Part shown: piece after piece, positions 43,835-53,194 of the stretch
Layout: every line of letters begins with the position of its first letter
How positions within the stretch are numbered: the stretch's first letter is position 1
DNA from: Siderastrea radians
Lineage: Eukaryota; Cnidaria; Anthozoa; Scleractinia; Rhizangiidae
Direction of reading: 5' to 3'
DNA: 64,000 nucleotides
Assembly (NCBI GenBank): GCA_964017195.1
Contig: OZ024889.1
Span: forward strand, 58,103,574-58,167,573
The notes under the pieces: generated by a model
What the model saw: only the letters and a program-made list of their open reading frames with translations
Told to the model about the DNA's origin: nothing
Databases searched by the model: none
Program-made: the position numbers and the translations under genes

Positions 43835-45681
43835 CCGGGCAGGAAACTCAGTCCCATTGCGTACAATGTGGAAAACAGGGAAATGACAGTGCACCGCTTA
43901 ATCGCTGCGGAGCATGTAAGACTAGCAGGTATTGCTCCAAGGAATGTCAAGCAAAACATCGCATTGTGCACAAAACAGTTTGCATGGCTATACAGGAACT
44001 AGAGAAACGGAAAGCGACTGAAGATGCTAATGATCACTTGAACACGATGTTTCCCTGCCACTTAACGCCAAGACAGCAGGCTGGCCTGACAAAACTTGTG
44101 GGACAGAGGTGCATAGTGAAATGCATAATTCAGGGGAAGGAAGTAGAGGCATTGTGGGATACGGGCTCCCAGGTTTGTGTAGTGTCAAGGAAATGGCAAC
44201 AAACTCACCTTCCCCTAGAGGTATTAAGGAATGTTGATGAGTTGTTAAGGGTTGGAGAAGAGCTAAACTTGGAAGCAATGAACGGAACTGACATTCCATT
44301 TGATGGTTGGATTGAGGTCAGGTTTAAGTTGGCTGGAGATAACACAACTGCTGATGAACTGACAGTGCCATTTTTGGTGGGGCAACAGGACCAAGAGTAT
44401 CCTATCATTGGATTCAATGTCATAGAAGAAGTTCTCAGAACTCACAGCGGAAATTTCCAAGTTGCAAATACCATCATCCAGCAGTCATTTCCTTCAGTCC
44501 ACCACACTAAAGTAGGTGCTCTGGTCAATCTCATCCAGACAAGATCACAGGACACAGGTACTACAGCTGTCAAAGTTGGAAAGAGAGATGTTATGCTGCC
44601 AAAGGGAGAGGCAACAAAAGTTAAGTGTCGAATCCATCTCGGCCCTGTTCCAGAGGGAATGCCAATGATATTTGAGCCCAAGGAAGAGAGCGAGATCCCA
44701 GATGGACTGGAAGTGAGTGAAGAACTCACTAAAATCTCTCCGGGAACATCCAGCCAAGTGACCATTCTGGTCCGCAATAATACGGACAGGAACATTTTGC
44801 TAAAACGCAGAACAGAACTGGGGCGAATACACATGGTTAAGTCACTTTTACCAATTCCAGTCCCTGCCGACCAAACGTACATCCAGAAAGAGGAGACAGC
44901 CGGAGCCACCTCACGTGAAGGTCAGAAACAAGATGAATGGGTGCCACCAGTTGACTTGAGTCAGTTAGAAGAAAAAGAACAAAGGATTGTCCGCGAAATG
45001 TTACGGCAAGAGGCTGGCGCCTTTGCAAGAAACGATGATGATGTTGGCTGTGTTGAAAAATTGGAGCTTGACATCAGGTTAAAGGACGATCAGCCAGTAC
45101 AGAAGAACTATATCTCCATCCCCAAGCCACTCTATGGGGAAGTCAAGGAGTACTTAGAAGATCTGATAAATCGTAACTGGATCTGCAAGTCCCGTTCAGC
45201 TTACTCATCACCCATGGTCTGTGTACGGAAAAAAGATGGGAGTTTACGATTATGTATTGACTATCGTGAATTGAACAAGAAAACATACCCAGAGCGCCAG
45301 CCGATCCCCCGGATACAAGATATCTTAAATGGACTAGGCGGCAACCAATGGTTTACAGTGCTCGATCAAGGAAAAGCCTACCACCAAGGTTTTGTGGCAG
45401 AAGCGAGCCGCCCCCCCACTGCATTTGTAACTCCCTGGGGGTTGTACCAATGGAACAGAATACCATTTGGGTTAATGAATGCCCCTGCAGCTTTCCAAAG
45501 GTGTATGAATGAATGTCTGGGCGGCTTACGTGACAAAATATGTATCCCCTACCTGGATGACATTCTGGTTTATAGCAAAACTTTTGAAGAACATGTTCGG
45601 GATGTTCAGCAAGTTCTGCGTCGACTACAGGAACATGGAATTAAGGTGAAACCATCAAAGTGCAATTTCTTTCAGCGCTGA
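43819..45681 (+). CDS. pol: Gypsy Pol, first part: MYND finger, protease, RT
   Basis: The ATG at 43819 overlaps the gag stop; 620 aa to a TGA. Residues 14-55 match a MYND zinc finger: C14xxC17, C30xxC33, C39, C43, H47, H51, C55, with the typical RYCSKECQ core. The retropepsin follows ([13 protein letters not shown], near residue 115). The RT contains [14 protein letters not shown] and the catalytic YLDD (near residue 576). The TGA at 45679-45681 lies in the RT-RNase H junction; the same frame continues beyond it. A MYND finger, normally a protein-interaction module of chromatin proteins, is unusual in a Gypsy polyprotein. Confidence 0.9.
   Translation: MGQGVTGQETQSHCVQCGKQGNDSAPLNRCGACKTSRYCSKECQAKHRIVHKTVCMAIQELEKRKATEDANDHLNTMFPCHLTPRQQAGLTKLVGQRCIVKCIIQGKEVEALWDTGSQVCVVSRKWQQTHLPLEVLRNVDELLRVGEELNLEAMNGTDIPFDGWIEVRFKLAGDNTTADELTVPFLVGQQDQEYPIIGFNVIEEVLRTHSGNFQVANTIIQQSFPSVHHTKVGALVNLIQTRSQDTGTTAVKVGKRDVMLPKGEATKVKCRIHLGPVPEGMPMIFEPKEESEIPDGLEVSEELTKISPGTSSQVTILVRNNTDRNILLKRRTELGRIHMVKSLLPIPVPADQTYIQKEETAGATSREGQKQDEWVPPVDLSQLEEKEQRIVREMLRQEAGAFARNDDDVGCVEKLELDIRLKDDQPVQKNYISIPKPLYGEVKEYLEDLINRNWICKSRSAYSSPMVCVRKKDGSLRLCIDYRELNKKTYPERQPIPRIQDILNGLGGNQWFTVLDQGKAYHQGFVAEASRPPTAFVTPWGLYQWNRIPFGLMNAPAAFQRCMNECLGGLRDKICIPYLDDILVYSKTFEEHVRDVQQVLRRLQEHGIKVKPSKCNFFQR
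45679..45681 (+). other. In-frame TGA inside Gypsy pol
   Basis: A single TGA, preceded by CAGCGC, separates the RT and RNase H parts, which are otherwise in one frame. The context GCGCTGAG would fit a CpG transition of an arginine codon. It is the only break seen in this Gypsy copy. Confidence 0.85.
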
Positions 45682-48396
45682 GTTAGATATTTAGGGAGGA
45701 TTGTTTCCGGTGATGGTTACTCTCTGGATCCAGAAGACACGGTAGCTGTACACAATTTAGCTAAGCAGAAACCAGAGACAGTAGGTGATGTCCGTAAAGT
45801 GCTAGGATTTCTGAGCTACTATAGACAATACATCCAGGATTTCTCACGCATAGCCAAACCCCTGTATGATCTCATGGCTGGCCCTGATCCGTTGGTTAGC
45901 AACCACAGGGTAACTTGGACAGATGAACATCAGGAGAGGCTTGACTTGCTAATCCATCAACTAACTTCTCCTCCAGTTATGGCATTCCCAGACTTCACCA
46001 AACCATTTGTGCTGCACACGGACGCGTCACAAGAGGGGATTGGAGCTGTCTTATATCAGGAGCAGGATGGAAAGTTGAGAGTTTTGGGTTATGCCTCTAG
46101 AACATTAACTCCAGCAGAGAAAAACTATCACATGCATGCAGGAAAACTGGAGTTTCTTGCTCTCAAATGGGCCATCACTGAGAAATTCCGCGACTATTTA
46201 TACTACGCCCCCTCCTTTACCGTTTACACCGACAACAACCCACTTACTTACATACTATCGTCAGCCAAGTTGTCTGCAGTGGGGCATCGGTGGGTGGCAG
46301 AATTGGCAGATTTCAATTTTAACATCAAATATCGGCCAGGGAAGACCAACATCGATGCAGATGTACTATCTCGCATACCAGTAGACCTCGACAAATACAT
46401 GAAAGACTGTACTGCAGAAATGGAGAAAGATGCAATCTGTGCAACCATACAAGCAGTGATCTATCAGGGAGAAGCCACACCTTGGGTGACAGCAGTATCA
46501 GCAAGCATCAGCGTTGCTCACTCAGAACCAGCCGTCACAGATTTAGTCTTTAGACAGCTCACCTCAGACGAAATACAAAGAGCTCAAAGGGAAGATCCCG
46601 ATATTGCGCGGATCTTGGCCTACAAGAAACGAGGATATCCCCCATCGGGAGGAGAACGGAGGAATGAAAACCGTGTCACATCTTGTTACTTGAGAGAATG
46701 GAATAAGCTCCACATCTTAGCGGATGGGATCCTCTGGCGTCAAACGAAAAGTCGACTGCAGCTAGTACTACCCACAAAGTTAAAGCAGCTGGTTTACCAG
46801 GAGCTTCACATTGAAATGGGCCACCTGGGTGCAGATCGAGTGGTGGATTTAGCTCGATCCAGGTTCTACGGGCCATACATGCAACGAGAGATTGAGTACT
46901 TCATTGCCAACAAATGCCGCTGCATCCAACAGAAGAAACCTCAAATACCCACTAGAGCACCAATGGAGAGCATCACAACAACAGCCCCATTTGAGATGGT
47001 TTCCATAGATTTCCTCCACTTGGAGAAAAGTCAGCGGGGATTTGAATACATTCTGCTGATAGTAGATCATTTCACAAGATTTGCACAGGCCTACCCAACC
47101 CGTAACAAGACAGCAAGGACGGTGGCGGAAAAGATCTACAATGATTTTGTCCCACGATTTGGATTCCCAGCCCGTATTCACAGTGATCAAGGAGGAGAAT
47201 TTGAGAACAATCTTTTCCGTCAATTGCAGCAGTTGACTGGCGTTTCCAAGTCTCGCACCAGCCCTTACCATCCACAGGGTAATGGGCAAGTAGAGAGGAT
47301 GAACCGCACCCTATTGTCCATGTTGCGAACGCTCCCAGAGTTGAAGAAGAGGAAGTGGGATGAATCGCTCAATAAAATGATCCCTGCGTACAACTGCACC
47401 AGGCATGAGGCGACCGCATACGCTCCGCATTATCTGCTGTTTGGACGACTTCCACGCCTACCAATTGATCTGATATTCAATTTGAACCCACATCGCGCAC
47501 AAGGAGATTACAACGTTTACGTCCAAAAGTGGCAGCATGACATGAAGGAAGCATATCAGATAGCTCAACAGAATGCCACGAAGGCCGCCGAGCGCAGTAA
47601 GGAATACTACAACAGAAGAGTCTCAGGTGGAGTTCTTCAGCCAGGAGATCGAGTGCTAGTTAGGAACTTGACAGAACGCGGTGGACCAGGAAAACTAAGA
47701 CCGCACTGGGAGGACGTTATTCATGTTGTAGTTGAGCGAATGGGAGACCAAAGTCCAGTTTACAAAGTTAAGCCCGAGAGTGCGTGCTGCGGCCGTAAAA
47801 GAGTGCTTCATCGGAATTTACTACTGCCTTGTGATGCTCTAGAACTGGATATTTCAAGCACGGAACCTGTTACGCGTTCTAGGAGGAGAGCTACAGAGAA
47901 ACCGCCCTTACCCGTGACAGGAGAAGATTTGCAGAGCTCGGGGGAAGAAGATGAGGATGATTTCGCTAGCATGCACCTTGTGGAAGATGCACCTGGTAAT
48001 GTAAGAGCTTCAGTGTCATTAACTCCAGATCAGGACCTGCCTCCAGATTTAGTTGAGAATCATGTGATTACGGAGGACGCCATTGAGCCGTCAGACGAAA
48101 TGGTACCTGCAGAAGAAGTGAGTGCTGAATATGACGAAGCTGGACAATCAGCGGGGGAGGAAAATGCTGAGCAGAATATGCCTACTCGGCCGCAGCGCCA
48201 GAGAAGACCGCCCCAGATCCTGACTTACAACTCCTTGGGAAATCCACAGTACCAGCGTGTTGAACCAGTAGTGAGCAGTTCATTTGTTAACTCTATCCAG
48301 GCTCCATGGATGACACCAGCTGCAGCAGCTGTCCATTTTGGAGTGCCCGTTTATTACTGTGTTTGGCCAGTATGTTCACAGCCTGCCTACTACTAG
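45682..48396 (+). CDS. pol: Gypsy Pol, second part: RNase H, integrase, C-terminal tail
   Basis: In frame with the preceding ORF after a single TGA; first internal Met at 45799. RNase H contains [15 protein letters not shown] and YTDNNPLTY. The integrase has an HH/CC-type zinc region ending NKCRCIQQ, then the catalytic triad: D in SIDFLH, D in [10 protein letters not shown] in [14 protein letters not shown]-type region and a ~200-residue acidic tail with [14 protein letters not shown] follow. There is no transmembrane or envelope domain. If TGA is not read through, the particle would lack RNase H and integrase. Confidence 0.9.
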   Translation, partial: VRYLGRIVSGDGYSLDPEDTVAVHNLAKQKPETVGDVRKVLGFLSYYRQYIQDFSRIAKPLYDLMAGPDPLVSNHRVTWTDEHQERLDLLIHQLTSPPVMAFPDFTKPFVLHTDASQEGIGAVLYQEQDGKLRVLGYASRTLTPAEKNYHMHAGKLEFLALKWAITEKFRDYLYYAPSFTVYTDNNPLTYILSSAKLSAVGHRWVAELADFNFNIKYRPGKTNIDADVLSRIPVDLDKYMKDCTAEMEKDAICATIQAVIYQGEATPWVTAVSASISVAHSEPAVTDLVFRQLTSDEIQRAQREDPDIARILAYKKRGYPPSGGERRNENRVTSCYLREWNKLHILADGILWRQTKSRLQLVLPTKLKQLVYQELHIEMGHLGADRVVDLARSRFYGPYMQREIEYFIANKCRCIQQKKPQIPTRAPMESITTTAPFEMVSIDFLHLEKSQRGFEYILLIVDHFTRFAQAYPTRNKTARTVAEKIYNDFVPRFGFPARIHSDQGGEFENNLFRQLQQLTGVSKSRTSPYHPQGNGQVERMNRTLLSMLRTLPELKKRKWDESLNKMIPAYNCTRHEATAYAPHYLLFGRLPRLPIDLIFNLNPHRAQGDYNVYVQKWQHDMKEAYQIAQQNATKAAERSKEYYNRRVSGGVLQPGDRVLVRNLTERGGPGKLRPHWEDVIHVVVERMGDQSPVYKVKPESACCGRKRVLHRNLLLPCDALELDISSTEPVTRSRRRATEKPPLPVTGEDLQSSGEEDEDDFASMHLVEDAPGNVRASVSLTPDQDLPPDLVENHVITEDAIEPSDEMVPAEEVSAEYDEAGQSAGEENAEQNMPTRPQRQRRPPQILTYNSLGNPQYQRVEPVVSSSFVNSIQAPWMTPAAAAVHFGVPVYYCVWPVCSQPAYY

Positions 48397-48568
48397 AAGT
48401 GCATGAGGAGAACCTTGTCTGAAATTTGAACATTCCAGTGAATAGTGAAGGAGTGCAAGTGAACAATGAGACAATGTTTAAAGACACTGATGTTGTTACT
48501 GTAGAAGACAGAGAGTGAACAGCTCTGTGTTATTTTAAGGGAACTCTTTCATTTTTGGTGGGGAAGTG

Positions 48569-48735
48569 TGTAGAGTGCGTGACATGTTATGTTAAGTGTG
48601 TGACTGCGAGTTCTGATACCGCATTGTATGCTGGGATGTCTTGCGAGCTGAACCATGTGCTCGAAGGTTGTTATGAAAAGTTCGGAACTTGTGCTTTAGA
48701 ATAAAACAGTTCTGGTTGGATTGGAGCTTGTAACA
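48569..48735 (+). repeat. Gypsy 3' LTR
   Basis: 167 bp, identical by eye to 42180-42346. A purine-rich tract (about 48557-48566) lies directly upstream. Confidence 0.95.
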
Positions 48736-48739
48736 CTTA

Positions 48740-49258
48740 CAGCTGCAGACAGAAGAAACACCGGTCGACACGTCCCTTCATACCTTTGTGGACGCTTCCC
48801 AAGATGCTTACGGAGCCGTTGTGTATTACAGGAATGCTTACCAAAGTGAGTTTGCGTCTAGCGTTATCGTGGCTTCGAAAACAAGAGTCGCGCCGCTTAG
48901 CGCCATGAGTGTTCCTCGTTTGGAGTTGATGGGTGCCGTTCTCGGCTTAAGAATGACGGAGGAGATTTCAAAAGCATTAAACACTCCACTAACCCAAGCA
49001 GTGTTCTGGTCAGACAGTGCGGACGTACTCTGGTGGTTACGTAATCCTAGCCGAACTTTCAAACCATTCGTCGCTAACAGAGTCGCCGAAATTCAAGCGT
49101 CGTCTAGCTCTAAACAATGGAAGTATGTTCCGACAAAGGAAAGTCCTGCTGACCTTGCAACAAGAGGAATGACAGCGTCCCAGCTAATCAACTCTGAGAT
49201 TTGGTGGCAAGGTCCAAAATTCTTGAGAGAAGTGGAATCTCAATGGCCGAAAAACTAG
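48740..49258 (+). CDS. pol: BEL/Pao Pol, RNase H part
   Basis: It resumes the pol frame after the Gypsy insertion. It contains FVDASQDAYGAVVYYR, PRLELMGAVLGLRM and FWSDSADVLWWL, the BEL/Pao RNase H. It runs to a TAG at 49256-49258. From about 49245 the coding continues in another frame, so one base is missing in or near the A-run of CCGAAAAACTAG. Confidence 0.9.
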   Translation, partial: QLQTEETPVDTSLHTFVDASQDAYGAVVYYRNAYQSEFASSVIVASKTRVAPLSAMSVPRLELMGAVLGLRMTEEISKALNTPLTQAVFWSDSADVLWWLRNPSRTFKPFVANRVAEIQASSSSKQWKYVPTKESPADLATRGMTASQLINSEIWWQGPKFLREVESQWPKN

Positions 49259-50190
49259 TTCAAGAGTCACCGTCAGCACGAAGAGAAATTCGAACGAGAG
49301 GGGGTTTTAGCAAAACAGAGGCTCAAGATGTTCAAGAAAGTACACTGATTGCAGTTGTAACAGAAAGCCCACTGAACTGGCGTTTGAACCCTCTTCGATT
49401 TTCGAGCTGGATTCGACTCGTGAGGGTCCACGCGTGGGTGTCTCGTTTCCTAGATAATTGCTGTTTACCGAAAGAGCAACGAACTGCCGGAGAGATAACG
49501 CTAGAAGAGATCAAAGCTGCTGAGATCCAAATCATTACAAGAGCCCAGCAAGAAGCATTCGCTAATGAGTATCTACTAATCGCAAAGGGAAAAGAACTGC
49601 CGTCTTCGAGCAAAATCCTTCACCTTCGGCCACTTATCGACGAGGACGGAATTTTACGCTGTGACGGACGTCTCAAGTACGCTGAGTTTATCCCGTACGA
49701 GACACGCTTCCCGATAATTCTTCCTCGAAGGCACTGGGTAACTACTCTCCTCATCAAGCACTACCACGAGAAAGGCTATCACAGGAGCGGGACTAATCAA
49801 ACTTTAGCTCATCTAACTTCACGTTTCTGGATAATCGCTGGTCGAGAAGAAATTCGAGCATGGGAAAGGGAGTGTGCACAGTGTCGAAAATCCAAATCCA
49901 AACCTGCTAGTCAAGTGATGGCACCTTTACCAAGGATAAGGGTTAAGGAACCTTTACGAGCATTTTCTCGAGTGGCTGTAGATTTTGCTGGCCCATTTTT
50001 TACAGTTCAAGGAAGAGGCAAACCCAGGAAGAAACGCTATTTGTGCCTGTTTACCTGCCTATTATCAAGAGCCGTACATTTGGAGGTCGCATTTGGACTG
50101 GACACCGACTCATTTCTGAACTCGTTTTATCGCATGGTCAATCGGAGAGGCCTTCCGCCGGAAGTTATCTCCGACAACGGAGGAAATTTT
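49259..50190 (+). CDS. pol: BEL/Pao Pol, integrase N-terminal part
   Basis: The shifted frame (open from before 49201) encodes the linker and integrase. The HHCC zinc region runs from HYHEKGYHRSG to CAQCRKSK. The first catalytic Asp lies in VAVDFAGPF and the second in SDNGGNF. The frame is interrupted at 50190 by the tRNA-repeat array and resumes at 51428. The first codons after the insertion belong to the repeat. Confidence 0.9.
50178..50190 (+). repeat. Target duplication, left copy (array insertion)
   Basis: CGGAGGAAATTTT, repeated at 51415-51427. It is part of the integrase coding sequence around the second catalytic Asp. Confidence 0.95.
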
Positions 50191-50265
50191 AAATGTAAAG
50201 AAGATCCTCGCAGTTATTAGCGCAACTTATGCAGTTGCGAAAAGAAAGCCTGAAAAAAAAAAATC

Positions 50266-50336
50266 AGGCTTGCCGGGATTCGAACCCTGACCTCTGCGAT
50301 ACCGGTGCAGCGCTCTAACCAATTGAGCTAACAAGC
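50266..50336 (-). tRNA. tRNA-like core, array unit 1
   Basis: The minus strand reads GGCTTGTTAGCTCAATTGG..., a good A box, and GGTTCGAATCC, a perfect B box. The anticodon loop CCGGTAT would give GGT (Thr), but position 33 is C instead of T, the anticodon stem ends in an A/C mismatch and the T stem/acceptor junction is one base short. It is probably a Pol III promoter rather than a working tRNA. Coordinates are good to about one base. Confidence 0.6.
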
Positions 50337-50518
50337 CAACTGGGAGCTGGTCATTAAATTGGTTCGTAATATACCCGGGAAAGATGAAGATGAAATTATG
50401 AATATATGAAATTCATATATTTGAACTGCGGAATGAAGAATTAAATGTAAAGAAGATCCTCGCAGTTATTAGCGCAACTTATGCAGTTGCGAAAAGAAAG
50501 CCTGAAAAAAAAAAATCA

Positions 50519-50589
50519 GGCTTGCCGGGATTCGAACCCTGACCTCTGCGATACCGGTGCAGCGCTCTAACCAATTGAGCTAACAAGCC
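50519..50589 (-). tRNA. tRNA-like core, array unit 2
   Basis: Same 71-nt sequence as unit 1, with the same C33 and stem defects. Confidence 0.6.
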
Positions 50590-50769
50590 AACTGGGAGCT
50601 GGTCATTAAATTGGTTCGTAATATACCCGGGAAAGATGAAGATGAAATTATGAATATATGAAATTCATATATTTGAACTGCGGAATGAAGAATTAAATGT
50701 AAAGAAGATCCTCGCAGTTATTAGCGCAACTTATGCAGTTGCGAAAAGAAAGCCTGAAAAAAAAAATCA

Positions 50770-50840
50770 GGCTTGCCGGGATTCGAACCCTGACCTCTGC
50801 GATACCGGTGCAGCGCTCTAACCAATTGAGCTAACAAGCC
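50770..50840 (-). tRNA. tRNA-like core, array unit 3
   Basis: Same as unit 1. The base just beyond the 5' end differs (AAGCCATCTGG rather than AAGCCAACTGG), a marker separating this unit from its neighbours. Confidence 0.6.
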
Positions 50841-51020
50841 ATCTGGGAGCTGGTCATTAAATTGGTTCGTAATATACCCGGGAAAGATGAAGATGAAATT
50901 ATGAATATATGAAATTCATATATTTGAACTGCGGAATGAAGAATTAAATGTAAAGAAGATCCTCGCAGTTATTAGCGCAACTTATGCAGTTGCGAAAAGA
51001 AAGCCTGAAAAAAAAAATGA

Positions 51021-51091
51021 GGCTTGCCGGGATTCGAACCCTGACCTCTGCGATACCGGTGCAGCGCTCTAACCAATTGAGCTAACAAGCC
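51021..51091 (-). tRNA. tRNA-like core, array unit 4
   Basis: Same core. The preceding stem reads AATGAGGC instead of AATCAGGC, a substitution shared only with unit 5. Confidence 0.6.
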
Positions 51092-51271
51092 AACTGGGAG
51101 CTGGTCATTAAATTGGTTCGTAATATACCCGGGAAAGATGAAGATGAAATTATGAATATATGAAATTCATATATTTGAACTGCGGAATGAAGAATTAAAT
51201 GTAAAGAAGATCCTCGCAGTTATTAGCGCAACTTATGCAGTTGCGAAAAGAAAGCCTGAAAAAAAAAATGA

Positions 51272-51342
51272 GGCTTGCCGGGATTCGAACCCTGACCTCT
51301 GCGATACCGGTGCAGCGCTCTAACCAATTGAGCTAACAAGCC
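51272..51342 (-). tRNA. tRNA-like core, array unit 5
   Basis: Same core and the same AATGAGGC variant as unit 4. The unit ends early, at ATATATGAAAT, where the target duplication begins. Confidence 0.6.
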
Positions 51343-51414
51343 AACTGGGAGCTGGTCATTAAATTGGTTCGTAATATACCCGGGAAAGATGAAGATGAAA
51401 TGAATATATGAAAT

Positions 51415-52099
51415 CGGAGGAAATTTTGTTGGAGCAGACAAGGAATTGCGCGAGTTGGTAAAGAAACTTGACGAGGATAAAATTCAAGGGTCCATGGCAA
51501 ACCAAGGCATCAAGTGGCATTTCAACCCTCCATTAGCGCCTCACTTTGGGGGGGTACATGAAATCATGATAAAGGTGGCTAAAAAAGCAATCTACGGGAT
51601 CCTGGGGACTGCTGACATAAACGATGAAGAACTGATTACAGCTTTCACTGGCGCCGAGGCATTGATAAATTCTAGGCCATTAACGTATCAAACCACAAAC
51701 CCAGATGATGATGTGCCTCTGACACCGAACCATTTTCTTCATGGACAAATCGGAGGCCAATTCGCGCCAGAGTCCGTGGATGAAAACGATTTCAACGTCA
51801 AGAAAAGATGGCGGAGGATTCAAGAACTAGTGAAGCATTTCTGGCAACGCTGGCTAAGGGAATGGTTGCCGAGGCTTAATTCGAGAAAGAAGTGGCTTAA
51901 CCCTAAAAAAGATCTTCAAGTAGGAGAAGTGGTACTCATCGTTTCACCTGATACCCCACGCGGCCAATGGCCTCTTAGACGAGTAATCGAAGTTCATCCC
52001 GGCGAAGACGGTCGTGTACGAGTTGCAAAAATTCAAGTTGGACGGAATGTTATCACTCGAAGTGTTTCCAAACTGTGCCCTTTGGAAGTTTTTGATTAG
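51415..52099 (+). CDS. pol: BEL/Pao Pol, integrase C-terminal part
   Basis: It starts with the second copy of the 13-bp target and continues as NFVGADKEL. The catalytic Glu lies in HFGGVHEIMIK, where many relatives have W-E-R. NSRPLTYQT and FLHGQIGG follow, then the basic DNA-binding end. It stops at TAG 52097-52099. Confidence 0.9.
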
Positions 52100-52211
52100 T
52101 CAGACGAAAAGAATTACTTAGAGAAACTTTAAGTTTAATTGAATTTTCAATAATGGACACGTTCTCACCCCCTTTGTAGAAGAGTTCATCGATATGCTCC
52201 ACCGTGCATAT

Positions 52212-52226
52212 CGAGGAGGGGGAGAA
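52212..52226 (+). promoter_or_regulatory. BEL/Pao polypurine tract
   Basis: GAGGAGGGGGAGAA lies directly before the 3' LTR and primes plus-strand DNA in LTR elements. Confidence 0.8.
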
Positions 52227-52537
52227 TGTTCTCAAGGGACCTTGTTTGTTAAAAATAGTTACACAAGTCAAAGACAATGGGACTAATTATTGAGTGTTAC
52301 AAATCATGCAAATACTTCTAAATTACATGCACAGGTTGTGTACTACAAATTAGGAGCGCGGATAATTTTTTTGCTAGTCAGTATCTTTGTTCGTTCGAGA
52401 AACGTTTTCAGTTGTGTTAAATAGAATCGAAAATCGAGTACATGAAAAATCGGAAATCGAGTAGCGAGCAAGAATTTTCAATCGAAAAGAAGTTGTACCA
52501 ACACAAGAGTAAATATATGTTTTGTCACGTCAAAACA
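52227..52537 (+). repeat. BEL/Pao 3' LTR
   Basis: 311 bp; one difference from the 5' LTR. Followed by the ATTAC target duplication. Confidence 0.95.
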
Positions 52538-52542
52538 ATTAC

Positions 52543-52840
52543 TGCTTATTCGTATCAAATAAACAAGATGTCTTCAATAAATTCCCACACTGTTGCAGCT
52601 TTTTAACACAAGCTTATCCATCCTTTAAGTTAGCTATGTTTACCAGCTGAGCACAACTAATGAGGTCCAAAAATAAAGGGTCCAGCCATGAACGTAAATG
52701 GAAAAAGTTCAGGTTAATCTCCTGTAGTAGTGAGTTGTAAAAAAAAAGCAGTTTGTATTTAGCAGTCCTTTACGTTTAGCTTTTAACAATATTTAGATAT
52801 TGTAACGTTTGAAATGTCCATAGTATTCCAACTATACGAC
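52543..52840. other. Intergenic DNA, nothing recognised
   Basis: A short AT-rich stretch between the BEL/Pao element and the GTA microsatellite; no gene seen. Confidence 0.5.
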
Positions 52841-52841
52841 G

Positions 52842-52893
52842 TAGTAGTAGTAGTAGCAGCAGCAGCAGCGGCAGCAGCAGCGGCAGCAGCAGC

Positions 52894-52931
<38 letters not shown>

Positions 52932-52971
52932 GTAGTAGTGGTAGTAGTAGTAGGAGTAGAGTAGTAGTAGT

Positions 52972-53012
<41 letters not shown>

Positions 53013-53041
53013 TAGCAGTAGTAGTAGTAGTAGTAGTAGTA

Positions 53042-53086
<45 letters not shown>

Positions 53087-53090
53087 AATT
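52842..53090. repeat. (GTA/GCA)n microsatellite at the LINE 3' end
   Basis: About 250 bp of GTA triplets with GCA blocks. On the LINE strand this is (TAC)n. It begins right after the LINE 3' end. Poly-Thr/Ala/Val frames read from it are not genes. Confidence 0.95.
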
Positions 53091-53194
53091 GCTTTATTTG
53101 CATGACCGCAAGATTTTACAGTATTGCAAAAGCATATTTATAGTAATTAATAACAAAACAAGACTAATATTACTGTAATATTATGCTAATGAAC

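Larger units (their letters stand above)
42180..48735 (+). mobile_element. Gypsy (Metaviridae-type) LTR retrotransposon nested in BEL/Pao
   Basis: Two 167-bp LTRs (42180-42346, 48569-48735) are identical by eye. CTTA is duplicated at 42176-42179 and 48736-48739. A PBS follows the 5' LTR and a purine tract (GGTGGGGAAG) precedes the 3' LTR. Domain order is gag, then MYND finger, protease, RT, RNase H, integrase, which is the Gypsy order (integrase last). No env-like frame. The pol is interrupted by one TGA. Identical LTRs imply a very recent insertion, later than the BEL/Pao insertion. Confidence 0.95.
50191..51414 (-). repeat. Five-unit tandem array of a ~251-bp tRNA-containing repeat
   Basis: Units start near 50191, 50443, 50695, 50946 and 51197 and are nearly identical. 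Each has a hairpin-forming GCAACTTATGCAGTTGC, a GCCTGA(A)nTCAGGC stem, a tRNA-like core on the minus strand, a GGGAGCTGGTCATTAAATTGG block and an ATGAAATTCATATATTTGAA tail. The last unit is shortened. The whole block is bounded by one 13-bp target duplication. Fragments of the family are at 14720-14936. It could be a tRNA-derived SINE or a mobile satellite; the tRNA lies mid-unit, unlike a classic SINE. Confidence 0.9.
38178..52537 (+). mobile_element. BEL/Pao LTR retrotransposon (host of nested insertions)
   Basis: LTRs of 311 bp (38178-38488, 52227-52537) start TGTTCTC, end AAAACA and differ at one position (GTTACTCAAG against GTTACACAAG). ATTAC is duplicated on both sides (38173-38177, 52538-52542). 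Without the Gypsy insertion (42180-48739) and the tRNA-repeat array, the element is about 6.6 kb: gag with a DUF1759-like region and zinc fingers, protease, RT, RNase H, integrase. It carries an in-frame TAA between gag and pol, two insertions and one frameshift, so this copy is dead despite its young LTRs. Confidence 0.95.

Noticed and set aside
43026..45028. Several antisense frames within the Gypsy element
   Set aside because: They are shadows of gag and pol.
47870..48396. Possible env gene in the Gypsy element
   Set aside because: The C-terminal region after integrase is an acidic, hydrophilic tail in the pol frame with no transmembrane segment, and there is no separate ORF before the 3' LTR.
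50191..51414. Regular repeats that might be taken for a CRISPR array
   Set aside because: Units are ~251 bp with no variable spacers, contain tRNA-like cores and lie inside a eukaryotic retroelement.
52783..53143. Poly-Thr/Ala and poly-Val/Ala frames on both strands
   Set aside because: They are readings of the (GTA/GCA)n microsatellite at the LINE 3' end.
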